A stretch of 64,000 nucleotides of DNA from contig VXAY01002250.1 in assembly GCA_013399855.1 (NCBI GenBank), forward strand, positions 88,990-152,989, written 5' to 3'. This document shows, piece by piece, positions 51,783 to 64,000 of the stretch. Below the pieces are notes generated by a model. The model saw nothing but the letters and a program-made list of their open reading frames with translations, did no database searches and was not told the origin of the DNA. A program made the position numbers and the translations under genes. Position 1 is the stretch's first letter; the number at the start of each line of letters is the position of its first letter. The DNA comes from Oxyruncus cristatus (lineage: Eukaryota > Chordata > Aves > Passeriformes > Cotingidae).

Positions 51783-53252
51783 CTGTGTGATCCAGGACAG
51801 GGCTGTTGGCACCACAGGTTTGGTACAATGAAGCAAGGTCCTTTGGAATGTATGTTTTAAAGATATTTAAAATGTCCAAATGTTTCTCATGCACATCAGA
51901 TCCCACATCCTGTTTGCTGGAGTGTAAAGCTGGAGAAACTCCCACGGTACTAGGCTGGGGCTGCAGTACTGGACTTGCTCGTGCTACCACTGTGCAGTTT
52001 GCCAATGTCCTCATCTCACTCCCAGCCTTCATGTGAGACTCCCTCTGAGGCACTGGTGGCTCTTCATGTTTAGTGTACTGCTCGCTTTTACACACAGGAT
52101 GATACTGCAGCGGTGGGTTGTATTTGGCCTTCATGGAGTCAGATGCACAGTGCTTACCTGGAGGGGCAAAACCAGTACTTCCTTGGGGAACCACATACTT
52201 TTCCACTTGCTTACTGTTTGTGGGCTGTGTGCTAGGCCTGGATATGACTGTTTGTGTAGGCGTTACGCTTCTACTATATGTTCCCATTTGCATAAGTTTG
52301 GAATTTGCTTCATATTTACTTTTTTGTTGTGCTGCTATGCTGTACTGCTCCTGGGAATGGTTAAACTTGGGCTGTCTGTACCCATCCAGACCCGATAAGC
52401 GTGGACCACAGTGGCTGAAGGCATGACTGTCCTTTGATTGATGAGTACTACCAGACTTTGCAGTCATCCCGACAGAAAGAGAGCTGGTTTTGGAACCTGG
52501 CAATGCACTTGGCACTTGAGTACGTGTAAATCTGGCAATGGGCAAAGGCTGGCATTCCTTACCACCGAGAACAGGAGGGGGGCCAGTGCGCCCACTCCTT
52601 GCCAGAAAGACCAGGTTGTTTTTAATACTCTTGAATCCGTTCTGTTGAACCCAAGGCGGTACCATCGAGTTACAGCTGATTTTGTGCAAAATTCTTTTGT
52701 GCATCCACAGGACTTCAGGGTAGTAGGTCTTGTGACTGCAGAAAGGACATGGGTAGACAATTAAAGCAGCCTGGAAGGATGTATTCAGATATTTATTGCA
52801 TGAGTTATCCCTTGTTGATTTTTCACTCAAATCGAGTGGAGCTACCTCTAGAGCTTCAGCACCTTTTTCTATCAGAGGATGCCCCCTGTGCAAGTCTAGC
52901 AAAGTTTCTCTAGCACGACTAGCCTGCACTTCAAGTGATGTTTTCAAGTCCATGACCAAGTCTGAAGATGTCTGGCCCACACCCGAAGCAAAGCTAGCGA
53001 TGTGACTGGAGCAAGGAAGCCCTTGGCTGTGATGAAATGCTGGCATCTTCACGTCTGCAGAACCTTGGTATTTTGAAAAGGGTTCCTTAATGACACTCTC
53101 CAGTGCTGACATCAGGATAGGAATCTCTGGTTTAGATTCCGTGGCCTCATTTTCTCTGGCGTTGCGGCTTCCCAGCTTTGGGAGTTCATCCAACTGAGAT
53201 GTTATCATTGGGGTTTCTTCTTCAGGAAAGCTGCAGTGGTATGGCTTTTCAT
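51783..53252 (-). CDS. ZNF516: ZNF516, large internal coding exon (middle to C-terminal part)
   Basis: This exon of a C2H2 zinc-finger transcription factor is open throughout (489 full codons). It starts after a CCCATTCAG acceptor and ends at a CACACAG|GTAAGA donor. It begins at position 2 of a codon and ends at position 1. Near its start the encoded text is DEKPYHC, like a zinc-finger linker but with no complete finger after it. About 140 residues in comes PLDLS, the PxDLS motif bound by the co-repressor CtBP. About 30 residues further on is a finger of form C-x2-C-x12-H-x4-H (minus strand, 52749 to 52684), containing YYPEVLWMHKR. The rest is Ser/Pro/Gln-rich and probably disordered, ending with YIPKDLASLYQ. 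I recognise the family from this finger and from its exact junction with the three downstream exons. ZNF516 is known as a nuclear DNA-binding regulator that recruits CtBP/LSD1/CoREST and activates brown-fat genes. The open frame continues on both sides of the splice sites, but those extensions are intronic. The N-terminal half is not in the window. Confidence 0.93.
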
Positions 53253-56200
53253 CTGAATGGGACAAACAAAAAAACATCATTGTCATTTTACACAGAAAGG
53301 AGCTCAAAAGACAGAGCAGAATTCAAGATTAGAATAAGATAGCAGGAGAAAAAGGAAATTTTGGTATTACTTTCGTAATGACATGGTACAGACTAAATGT
53401 ACTTTATAAGCAAGAAAATCTTGAAATAAGACACAACAGTTCAATTTACTTTTAAAAATGACTGCGGAGTCTGGATAAACTCTCTAATGCCGTGTGTTCA
53501 TGACATTTTGAAGAAAAAACAACTCAATAATATACCCATGTTAAAATTCTGGGACTGCGAGAAAAATAAACAAATCTGCAACCATTTAATGCTTTAACAA
53601 AAGCAAAGATAATGGAGCCAGATAAAACTGACCTAGTTAAAGGTCTGTCAGCACTTCCATTACAAGCCCCTATGTTTAAAGGGTTTATAACTCAGCAATA
53701 AAAATTGGCTCCACATAGAAACCAAGCACATAAGCAGGTACAGCATACAGAATAAATTCCTAACTTAAGAGGGACTTTTGCAGTGGCCAAGTATAAAAGA
53801 TGAGTTATGGAGGATATAAATTTTGAATTTTCAGTCCTTCAGTTTAAAGCAGATATTTTTTTCCCTTGTTTGTTTTTTTTTTTTGTAACATATGTTTGAA
53901 ACAAACTGTAGGAAAATTCTGTGACTGTTGATCCACTGAAAGATAAGGAATTCAACATTTCAGCCATTTAGATTACAGTATTCAAAAACAGATTTTCCAT
54001 TCTTTTCATTTTCTTCTTCACTTCTCAGCTCTCCAGAGTAAATTTATGTAACACATGTCCTGGAAAGGGAACATACTGGGCAGTAATTAAAACTGTTTAG
54101 GGTGAAAGAGAAGAGCAGGATTTGTTTTGCTGGGAGCATGGCTATGTCTGCTCTCTCTCCTGATGACGATCTCTCAGAGCCGCTGATGAAGCCAATGAAT
54201 CCCTCCAAATCAGTTCACAAATCAATTCCACAGAGATTTTCATCACAGCAGTAATGCTTACTGCACTGAATCCATTTAACATGTAACTGAATTGAATCAT
54301 CTGACAAACTTTCAGTTTCAATTAACATGCAGTTAATGAGCCACTGCCAGGCAAGTGTAAGGAGACCATGCTCCATCTAAAACGTCACCAGTCCAAAGTG
54401 ATCACTGCATCCGTAGGAGGGGTGAGAAGGGGAAAGGAGTGAACTGCTCTAGAGCTGCGTATCCTCTCACATCAACTCATAAAAGCCAGGACTTCAGAAA
54501 ATCAAGCGCTATTCGTTAGTGCAGCACACTGCCACAGGCATTGTTCTGCATAGCGCAATGGAAGAAGCATGTTGCTGGCTAGAGTTGCTCTGCAAATAAA
54601 GCCTACTTAGCCCTCATCTTAACTCAAGCAAAAAAATCTTTAAGCTTTTGTTTAATTCTAGGTAATTAGGTTAAAAATAACCCATAGGTTTGCAGCCTTT
54701 CAGGGCTGCATGCCCACTCCGCTAAGATCGTTTTCATTTCAAACTCTCTAAGGGGGTATATTCAGGGAGGAAAAAAACCCACAACCCAGAAACTTTTTTT
54801 TCCTTGTCCCATTTTTTGTTGCAGGGGACAAGGTTTTGGGAAAGCATATGCCCAGCACTATTAACCAAATTTACCAAAACTACAGTTTGAAACAAAGACA
54901 CTGCATTCAGTGGTGAAATCTGACACTGCACATCTGTGTTGTTTTCAAACCATACCTGTCAAAACCCAAAATACTTGTGCTCTTAAATAAGATTTTAAGG
55001 CTTCTCTTTATGATCACAAGGAGTGGCTCCTTTTATCACTGTAGTAAATAATAAAGCAAAGCAAAAACAAATCCTTTGGTTGTAGCATTACTCAGTGGAG
55101 AGTGAACTGAACTGCTGGCTACATTGAGCAGAGTGGGCAAAGGAGGGAAGTGGGAGACCACTGCTAGCCCTGTTTCAGGGACTGCAGAGCTGGAAGGCTC
55201 CACCTACTCCTTGGTCCACCCGTGCAGCGATGATGAAGGGGGACATCAGCAGACACCTGCCAACTCCCAGGTTGCTCTGCATACCTCAGAGACTCCTTGA
55301 TACTTTCTGACTCGGTCAAAATCTATGTACTGTGCTGTTTCCAAAAAGAGAGCAAGGTCAAAAATATTGTGAGAGGTGGCATGTGAGAGGTCTGGGCTTG
55401 GTCTTTAAATCTGGACCGTTTGATTTACGTACTTGGGAGAGCAGGGAGGAAGACAAAGCAGAGAGACAGACCACAGTCCTGTGTGCCCAAATAAAGCTGA
55501 GACTGCAAACTTTGAGGTGGTAACAGTCCTTCTGGCCCTATTTCTTTAGTACAGACAACAAAGAAAAAGGGATTTTCCAGGTGGAAAATATAACAAAGCA
55601 GGAAAATACTAAAGGCATTTCTGAGGTGTATCTAAGCCTGAAGTTGCCACAATGCTGAAGGCAGCTCTCAGTATATTATATGAAAATTCATAAGGTTATT
55701 ACAAAACATAGCTTCTAACTTCTCTTCATAATGTCTTGCTAGATTCAATATCTCTGATGTCTCACAAGAGCAGTACTGAACATACTAGAATAATTTTAAA
55801 AGCTTAGATCAGGAGCCTCAGTAGCAGGATTTGTGCTAATTGCTCAAGCTGCGTTTCTTGCAAAAAAACTCAAAACCAAAACAGAAACACTTTTCACCTG
55901 CAGGCCAACTCAGACTTCTTCATCAGTGCAAAGCACAGCCTATGCTTTTCCCCTAGCCCCATCCTGCTATCCACCAGGGACCTGAGACTACATATATGAA
56001 AAACCTGACTGCCACACGCCATCCTTCCCATCATGGCAGGTGGTCCAGGCTGGGCAGTGAGCAGGTAGCAAAAGCCAGGTGGAAGAGCAGATGCAGACAA
56101 GACAGCATGCAATACAATAACACAGGTAAAGCCTTTCTAGAAAAAAAGATTAAATTTATTTCTGCCTGCTTCCAGCCACTTGCCCCTGTTGAAAAGGGGT

Positions 56201-57209
56201 ATTAACGATCCTTTTAAATCACCAGTATAAAATATTGTTCTAACCAGTGCAGTGCAGGCACTACTGTCACCAGAAACTTTTGAGATTTTATTATGACCAG
56301 GTCAAAGCAAAAAGCCATGAATGAGATGCCTTCTGCTTGATCTCCAGAGACTATAACTCACATTCCCCGTTGAAAGAGTTCTTGGCTAAGCACGCTATGG
56401 TCATCTCCTCCTATTTGCCTCAATTCCTTTGTTTCTTACCCAGAACAGCTGTTTATCTGTTGTACTTAGGAGTGAGAAAGGTCCTTTTACCACAAGCCTG
56501 AAGTGTTATGGCCTTTCTGTGTCACAGATACCTGGATAACAGCTCAAGTGTGGAACATTCCAAAGTGCCCAGCTAGCAGTTGGTGGCTGCTGATGTTATC
56601 TCATGTCTTGGCCACAGCTTCAAATATCAACAGCACTGCAGGCCATGGAAAAGCAAAGCAGGACAGTGCAAAGCACTTAACTAAATGAAACCCGTGGTCT
56701 AGAAACACAGGAGCATTCAGGGATTTGAGAACTTATCCAGAAATATACCTAACTGCCATCACTCAGTGACTTTACCTTACACAGGCAGATAAAAGTAACT
56801 CCCCTCTTCCTCGCACACACATATTCCTCTTGTCTCTTTCTCACCCTTACATGCATAAACTCCCCTTGTTTTCTTCCCAGCACTGTTTCTCCACAAAACC
56901 GAATTTCAGAATGGGCTGCACAGCTGTTTTAATTCATGAGGCTTCCTATAAAGTAAACCAGGCTACAAGCCTGAGGACAATGAAACCGTGATTTCTATTC
57001 AGAAGAGCAGAACTGGCTAGAAATTGGCCCCTTTTCTGGCTAGTGTTACAGCACTAGGAATCTAAGGAAAAGGAGCAGATGTGATGTGTTTGAAATTTAG
57101 TAAACATTTGATAGTGATTTGCACTTTAAGATGAATGCTGTGGCTTGATTTGAAAACCGGCTGCAAATAAATCATGATAAAAGCAAAGGATAACACTGGA
57201 AGAAGGTGC

Positions 57210-57560
57210 AATGTTGCTAAGATCTGTCTTGGGTTCTATTTCACTTGGTACTTTCTTTAATGATCCAGAAGAGACTCTAGTCAGCATGTTAACTTGAATC
57301 TCCAGGAAATATCACATTTGGAGAAGCTGCAAAAATGGGGACAAGGAAATAATGCACAGGGACTCAGAAAGAATAGAAATGCAGTCTCAAAATAATCGAA
57401 TGAGATTTATTCTGGGAAAAAAAGCAGGCTAAGACAAGTGAAGGGAAATGATCCAAAAACCCCCATGCAGTGGAAGGGAAAAATCTGGGAAGCAGCAATG
57501 CTGAAAAAAACAGATGTTACAATAGATGGTAAGTTAAGTATGAGTGTACTAGATGAAGTT
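57210..57560 (+). mobile_element. Old, decayed CR1-type LINE fragment (ORF2 region)
   Basis: The sequence follows the shape of the CR1 reverse-transcriptase region downstream of the catalytic centre. The segment TTTAATGATCCAGAAGAGACT resembles the FNDLEE-type stretch. It is followed by a GGAGAAGCTGCAAAAATGG block, and later by GCAATGCTGAAAAAAACAG and GTTACAATAGATGGTAAGTT, matching the part of CR1 where the encoded text reads like LGVTVDGKLSM. Several stops and indels break the frame, so it is a long-dead copy. Confidence 0.7.
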
Positions 57561-58116
57561 CTTCAACTTAGCTTTCACAAATAAAAGTACGCACTATAAA
57601 TATAAAAATAAAACTACCCCTCTGAAGAAGACACGATAGCCTTGCTGATCACATTGTTTTCTGTACATATATATATACATATACAAAATATCTATACAAA
57701 TATATACACATCATAGCAATGGGCACTATGCAAAAGTCCACAGTAAGCACAATACAATGGGAAATGGCAGAGGAAAAAAGGGAAAAAGCAGTTTTGCAGT
57801 AGAAAATCAGGTCTTTTATCCTGTGAAAGGAAGGTCCAACAAAAACAGTCTATGCCTCCAGAATATCTATGCAGATCTGCAATTACAGGCAAGTCAGAAG
57901 GAGTTCAGAGAACTGCCACAGAAAAGTAACCCACCAGAAAATAAAGACAAAGAGTCAAGTGTCCCTCACATGGCTGAGGGAAGATGGAAGGGTGACAGGC
58001 ACACATCTGCAGCCTCTCCAGGAGTGCTAAGCTCCAGAAGAATTATGTCATCCTGAGCACTGGAGTCTATCAACAACAATCAAATGCACTTGCACGCAGA
58101 AAAACGCATAATGAAC

Positions 58117-58136
58117 GGGGGGGGGGGGGAGGGGGG
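58117..58136. repeat. Poly-G tract
   Basis: Thirteen G, one A, six G on the plus strand, in the ZNF516 intron. Confidence 0.95.
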
Positions 58137-59476
58137 AAAACCCAAAAAACAACCACCTGATTATATGAATTTGCAGCTTGCAGAATAAGTGTCAAGGGAA
58201 GAGGTGAAACACCACTTGGACTGTAAAACCTATATGGACAAAACATGGCTTATCAATGCATAAAAATCTCTCCTTTTCACAGGGAGGCACAAAACCTGAC
58301 ATACTCCCTCCCTCTGCTCTATCAGCACAGCAAAGCAAAACCCCTCATAAGCATAAGACATATGCCAAAACCAGCCTTCCTTTCGTACTAATTCCCTATG
58401 TGGTTAGCTTAGGAAAGGACTCCGGGAGCATTCAACAGTGAGCCCATGACCCTCCTTAGCAGTAGGTTTATCCTCTTAGCATAGGTCAGGCTGTTCAAAG
58501 AGACCCGGTATCTGTTTTGCAGAGGACGTGTCTTACACAAGCCGTGCCCCCTGTTCTAGCCGCCTGTGTGTCTAGTTTTTATACTCCACATGCTATTTGT
58601 CACCTCCTCTGCTTTCTGCTCCAGTTGCACCACTTAGCAGATCCCCAGCGAGATAGCTAAGTGGGCGTGAGGTGAGAGACAACTCCTACAAACCCTCTTA
58701 GGTTTTCTTGCAGCACAAGGGCACGTGTCCCACGGAAATACTGGGAAGAAAATGTTATGCTGTTTTGTTAGGAGATGCAGCTTCTCATCTGCAAAGCTCA
58801 TCTTGCTTTACGTGTTGTTAGATGTCTTCAGAGGCTCCTACACCAGTTCCCCAGTAATTCAGAAAAAAGAGATGACGAAGGATTACACTGGAGTACTCAG
58901 TACTGCCGGATGGTGTAAGTTAGTAGGTAAGAGGGTGATACAAAAGGGTAGAAAGCACACAATCAACTAATATCTCTGCTTTCTCTCAGACTAATTTTAG
59001 AATTGACAGTGCGTGGTTTTGGCTGAGGTTTGACGTTTTTAACAGGGCAGAAACCCAACACAGCTCTTGATGCTGGCTGATACAGATGGTTTATCAGTCA
59101 GCCAGCACACTCCACCCCACAGAGGTTTCTCTTTGGCTGTGTGATGGGGAAAGAGGAGTAATGCCATTCCACACAGCACCCCTTTGGTACAATCTGCATT
59201 CACAGTCTCCATTCTCCTTTTCTACATGTTCATTTTCATAGTTCCTAAAATAACTTCTCATTGACTTTTGAATTTCATAGCCAATAATTTCAGGCCAAGG
59301 ATGCATGATGGGAACTGTCTACTTTCAAGTGAGTATTTCGTGGGAAAGGATACTGACTACGAAAAAGCATGATCTCACAAGATAAGAATTGCATTTTTGT
59401 ATCCCTATTTTTTGGGAGTGGGCCCAAGGTGAAAAAACTCTTAAATGACCAAAAAACTTATATTTCTTTAAGGCAT

Positions 59477-59900
59477 TGTTCTGGTTTTGGTCTGGATGGG
59501 GTTAATTCTTTGCAATAGGCAGGAGGGGGCATAGACAGGAGGACCCTAATGTTACTCATACCACCTCAAGTCATAGCCAGGGGTAGGGAAGGAGACTCTG
59601 TAGTTTAAGTTCCTTCCGGTGGAGAAACGTGGCAGGGTAGAACAGTCCAGTATTTGTTAACTGTCCAGTATTTGTTTACTGTCCAAGGTTTTCTATGCAA
59701 ATCATTTGTCTTATACCTGTTGTTATTAATATTGCCACTGTTACTGTTCCTTTTCTTATCTCATTTCTGTTCCCAGTAAACTATTCTTATTTCAATCTGC
59801 CATCTTTGTTGTTTGTGCTTCCAACTGGAGGGGGGAAGGAGAGGCTGCATGGTTTTAGTGGGAGTACTAAATTGGAGAATATCATTCCTAAACTCTGACA
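59477..59900 (+). mobile_element. Solo LTR of an avian ERVL-like endogenous retrovirus
   Basis: The 424-base element starts TGTTCTGGTTTTGG and ends TCTGACA, so it has TG...CA termini. The opening, with GGTTAATTCTTTGC following, and the 3' part (CAGTAAACTATTCTTATTTCAA, then a G-rich AGGGGGGAAGGAGAGGCTGC segment) resemble common avian ERVL-type LTRs as I remember them. It is flanked by GGCAT (59472-59476) and GGCAC (59901-59905), a 4/5-matching 5-base target duplication. No internal viral gene is present, so it is a recombined remnant. It lies antisense to ZNF516 within an intron. An internal 18-base near-tandem duplication occurs at 59645-59680. Confidence 0.75.
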
Positions 59901-62900
59901 GGCACCTCAGAGTAACAAAATTTAGCTTTTTTACACTATTTTCTTCCCAAACAGTACTAGCACTGTTTCCACAAGGATTACATAACTACTGCTTGGTGCC
60001 TTTAATTCAATTTCTTTTTATGACTGTGCTATTTTTCATCTGTTTTTCTTGCACCTTTTTTTTTTTTTTCCCCCCAGGCCTCCCTTTATTCCTGGAAGAA
60101 CAATATACTGATTTATTCCAAAGTCCCATTTCCTTAATTTCACTAACTTGCCCTCTGCAATTTCTAATTTTTCCTGGAAGTTATTTTTTACCCTTGCTGT
60201 CAAATGGACCATACTGGCCAGGCCCAGAGCATGCAAACAGCTGAAGGGCCCCATCTCCTAACCTCTGCAGAACTAGGGGACACCACAGGGAACGACAGAG
60301 GGACAGGCCAGCCGATGCTTCTAATGCGCCCCGCTCTCCATTTGACTAATCTCTACAGCATTGTCCAGGAGGACACCTGCTGCTTATGAAAACAAAACCC
60401 ACAGAGCTCTTATAATCCAGACAGCAAAAAAAACCATGAATAGACAACCATCAAACTAATTTAATAAAGTTTGTTCAGTTCTGGACTGCACATACTGGGG
60501 TTTTTGAATTATTTTACAATATTAGTAAGATACTGCACCAGTTTTGCATTTCAGAAAGAATCTGAAATGTCACCAAAGTGACTGAAAAAAGCACAAAATT
60601 TTTAGTTGATTAAATTTGAAACTTAACCTTTTAGGATGAGTGAAATCTGAGTCTGTGAACAGTAATAGTACAGCACATAAAAGACCCCTTTCTACAAGGT
60701 ATTCCCTAGCTCAGTAAAATTACAAATTCCTTTGCACAGCAGAAATGCTTCAGAGTTATGTCACACTTCAAAGATTTTTTTTTTTTCCCCCAAAAGAAAA
60801 GGGAGGCCTGAAACCATTCCCCATCCACACAGCCACAGATGCAAATGCCAGCAATATTATTGGAATTTCAAGCACAGTCCAGAGAATAGACATCAACAAA
60901 GTAACTAAGGAAATAGGTTGGAAAGAGTGTCAGGTCCAAAATCTGTCAGACTGAAGTGCATGTTGTTAGGTACTGAAGAACAAGCCTGAAAGTTCACAGT
61001 GAACCTTTTGTCTTCAGCTACTTGCATACAATGTTTTCTTGAAGAATATTTGGCTTAGTTGTTATCTAGAGTACCGATGCTACAAGCCTCCCAGAGGCCA
61101 ACTGGCTGAAAGAGCAGCTCCATGTACAAATTATTCCAATATCCCCCCACACAGGATCTTTTCATCACCCTCAGCTTCACACCAGTGCACATCAAGTACA
61201 AAAAGCTTTGTGCTGAAGACCAAACATGAACCCTCTTCTAAGGCAGGTGCTTTGTGATCTGTCTCTCAGATATTAGCCCTTCCAGAGTCAACACAAGCTT
61301 TCAGGTGATGGAAGGAAAGCATCCACAGCAGAGTATGTAATGAAGTGAAGTGCAAAATGGCTACTGCTGGCAGAGTGCCACAGACATTTCCAGTGTTCAC
61401 CACATCTCTCTGCATCTCCTCATGGTATACAGGAATTCTGGGCTGTGGCAGAGCTTGTAGTGACTTACCAATCCTTTCACCTGTGTATTTCTCACAGAGG
61501 TCAATGAGGGTATTCTCTGCCCAGTAGCAGGAGAAAAGCCCCATGAAATAACATGTACTTATCTGCAGGTGAAGCTATAGCTTCTGTTATGACAGCATTT
61601 CCAAGTGCCTTTTTCACCCTTCATCCACACTAGATTGACCCAAGGATAATAAAGAACTCAGTGGGGTTTTTGCTGTTTGAGAAGAAGGCTTGTCTTTTAC
61701 CTGAAGAGCTGAGGGCAGGTGACCACTCTGACAAGTCTCACAAAGCAAGGCTGCAACCAACGCATCTGATCCCCATGCTGATGCCACATCCTGCTCGCAT
61801 CTCTAGCACAGCCCCTTCTAGGACTTGGGATTGGACTTCCCAGTCAGGCCCAACAGCCCCTCTTTGCCCTCTGAGCTTCAAGAGCATCTGGACGTCTTCC
61901 CATCTCACACAGGGCTGCTCCAGCTACAGCCAGGCAAACCACAGCACCGAGACAATGGCACTTTTAGAAATACAGAAGGCACATATAGTCTTAGGACAGT
62001 TTTACTAATTGGTGATAATAATGTCTCTTCAACAAGTTGTCCACATTATGCACAGCTTTTTCAACTTTGTCCCCAGCCCACAAAACCTCAAACCAGCTTT
62101 TCTTCCTTTAGGAAGTGTAAAGCCCAAGCACGTAAGTTGATGCAGAAGAAAGGGTCCGTCACTCCCACTCACAGAGTGAACCAGAGCAAAGGCACTACAC
62201 TGGCTCAAAATGTACAGGCACCTTCACAATTCCACATCACTGGAGGCAGAAGAGTCTGGCTCCTGGAAAGTAGTGAGGGATCGGTAAGTACTTATCTAAA
62301 AACTGTGGGTAGAATAAAGGGAGAGAGGAGTACATACACAGAAACAGTACAAAAACACATCGCGGGGACAGCTTGCTAAAATGAAAACCATACAGTTTGG
62401 CATTGCCTTAAATGTTGCTGCTCATAATATACTTAAAGAAAATTAAGGGATATAAAACCCCTGGAATGCTCCGCAAAATTAGAAAGTGATTAGGCCAGAT
62501 GATACCAATTTGACTCTCAACACAGATCTGTTGTAATGCCACAGTTAATACAATACAGTACGAACTGGTCCAAAAGTTAGGCAGAGTACCTCCAGTATGC
62601 TCTGTAGCTGCTAGGCATTTCTCCATGTGTGGCCCTGCCTGTGAAGTTTGGTGCAGGTAAAAGGAGGAAAAAGAAAGGGTATAAGACCATTAACACAGCA
62701 GGATACATAATTAAATTTGAGAGGGTTGGATTTGGGTAGGGGCTGTTGTGGGTTTTTTTGGATATTGGTTCTTTTTTTTCTCATTTAAGGCACAGAATGA
62801 GAAGTGCAATTGGCTTTGACGCATCAAAAATACTTGCAGAGGAGATGGAAAATTATGACTCAGGTTTTTTTAAGCAAATGGCAGCCTGCCTGTATAGCTC

Positions 62901-63492
62901 CTCCAAACATAGACCCAAACAGTTGTAAATCTTCCTGGAGATTTTCCCTTTCATTCCAACAGTCATATTTGCCACAATGTCTGCTCCACAGCGTCTTCTT
63001 GACCACCACCTGTTCCTCTTCCTTTAAGTGCATTAAGGAGAAAGGCTTTCCAGGCCAAGACTGTGGACTGGCAGCCGTCCCGTACAGCTTAACATTCCTC
63101 ATCCAGTACTTCATTTCTCGTATCATTTGTTATGCATGGGTAACGTATTGCCATACATCATAAAGTCCTTTACCACAGCTACTCAGTCTAAAAACAGAGG
63201 GTACAGCTGTGCTGTCAGCTAGCATTCTGCAGAAATACCTAAGCTACAGCCGGCAAGCCCAGCGTGGTAACAGAGGTAACAGTTACGGAAATAAGGAGCT
63301 CTGCATGACCTAATTTACCTTGTTTCTCCTGCTGAAGGCCACACTACCATGGCTGGTGGCTCTGTTAACAGACTTCAGGCAGTCAAGAATCAATACTGTG
63401 CATGTCCATCACATAAAATAAGGTAGCACGTGAGAGAAAAGGGAACTTGGATTGTATTACGCGAATTTTAAGATTCATTAGTTATACAGTAT

Positions 63493-63528
63493 TTGGACAG
63501 AAAATCTGCTTTGGACAGAAAATCTGCT
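63493..63528. repeat. Perfect 18-base tandem duplication
   Basis: TTGGACAGAAAATCTGCT occurs twice, back to back and without mismatch. Confidence 0.97.
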
Positions 63529-64000
63529 TTGTTGTGCAAATGTTTTTTCAGGCTTTCATCGGAAAGAGGACTTTGAAAAGAGAACGGAAGAAAATAGGGT
63601 TGGAATAGGAAAAGAAGCAAATTGTATCAAATCCAGGACATAGGCCAGACACACTGAACTATGATTATATGACCATCACCAGAAACTGGATGCCCTTTGT
63701 AAGGGGTGACACTGCTGTATCATTATTGGCACTGTTACATGGTGCTGCAAGGAATTAGCAGGACAGATGAGGGGCTGAGCCCTGCAGGGTTTCCTCAAGA
63801 TAGTAGAAGGCTCTAAACTACTGACAGATCAAATGTTGATTTGAACAACTCTGCTCTGGATGGACCAAAGGGAACTAGAGCTCCTGAGAAAGATGTGACT
63901 GCAGGCACAAGGGCAGCCTTTGGCCACTCGGCCAAGACCACCAAAGGCCCTGGACACGTGACACACAACCTGTAGTTCGTAGCCAAAGGCCTCAAGAGAA

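Larger units (their letters stand above)
53253..64000 (-). other. ZNF516: ZNF516 intron upstream of the large exon (partial)
   Basis: The window's right 10.7 kb contains no further ZNF516 exon that I can recognise: no long minus-strand frame and no zinc-finger motif. The preceding exon, which should encode the N-terminal fingers, must lie beyond 64000. The span holds an old CR1 fragment, a solo LTR, a poly-G run (58117-58136), an AT-rich TATAC stretch (57662-57712) and an 18-base tandem duplication (63493-63528). The longest frame, 184 codons at 61825-62379 on the plus strand, has no recognisable domain. Confidence 0.7.

Noticed and set aside
53253..53307. Start of the long minus-strand frame upstream of the large ZNF516 exon
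   Set aside because: The ATG and first 18 codons are intronic: a clear pyrimidine tract and CAG acceptor sit at 53253-53254, so translation does not start here.
61825..62379. 184-codon open frame on the plus strand
   Set aside because: There is no recognisable domain, splice evidence or repeat origin, and it lies within a ZNF516 intron. It is a chance frame unless RNA shows otherwise.

Overview
The window looks like a stretch of vertebrate nuclear genome, most likely from a bird. It has long non-coding spans, multi-exon gene structure with GT-AG splice sites, CR1-type LINE fragments of avian style, and a solo LTR resembling avian ERVL-type elements. A 50-base run of N (37223-37272) and one isolated N (21272) mark it as a draft assembly. 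I cannot name the species.

Only one protein-coding gene can be supported: the 3' half of ZNF516, a C2H2 zinc-finger transcription factor, on the minus strand. Four coding exons join in frame: 53252-51783 (large, 489 full codons), 46930-46826 (one complete zinc finger), 45935-45868, and 39398-39339 (last coding exon, ending in TAG). Together they encode about 567 residues. The N-terminal part of the protein lies beyond the right edge. A 3'UTR runs leftward from 39338; the best distal poly(A) signal I see is at 36286-36291, but closer signals exist at 38400 and 39070.

Layout from left to right: 1-480 is the edge of a CpG island of unknown ownership. From 481 to about 36285 is intergenic sequence downstream of ZNF516, with two CR1 fragments (1255-1586 and 8084-8200), several microsatellites, and an unusual paired hairpin carrying two STAT-type motifs (11861-11914). 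From 36286 to 39338 is the candidate 3'UTR. From 39339 to 53252 are the four exons and their introns. From 53253 to 64000 is intron upstream of the large exon; it holds an old CR1 fragment (57210-57560) and an antisense solo LTR with near-matching target duplications (59472-59905).

The exon structure makes one testable prediction. The zinc-finger exon at 46826-46930 is symmetric (phase 1 in, phase 1 out) and sits behind an unusually long C-rich pyrimidine tract, so it could be skipped in frame to give a ZNF516 lacking its last finger. I found no undescribed multi-gene system. The short ORFs elsewhere look like chance open frames.
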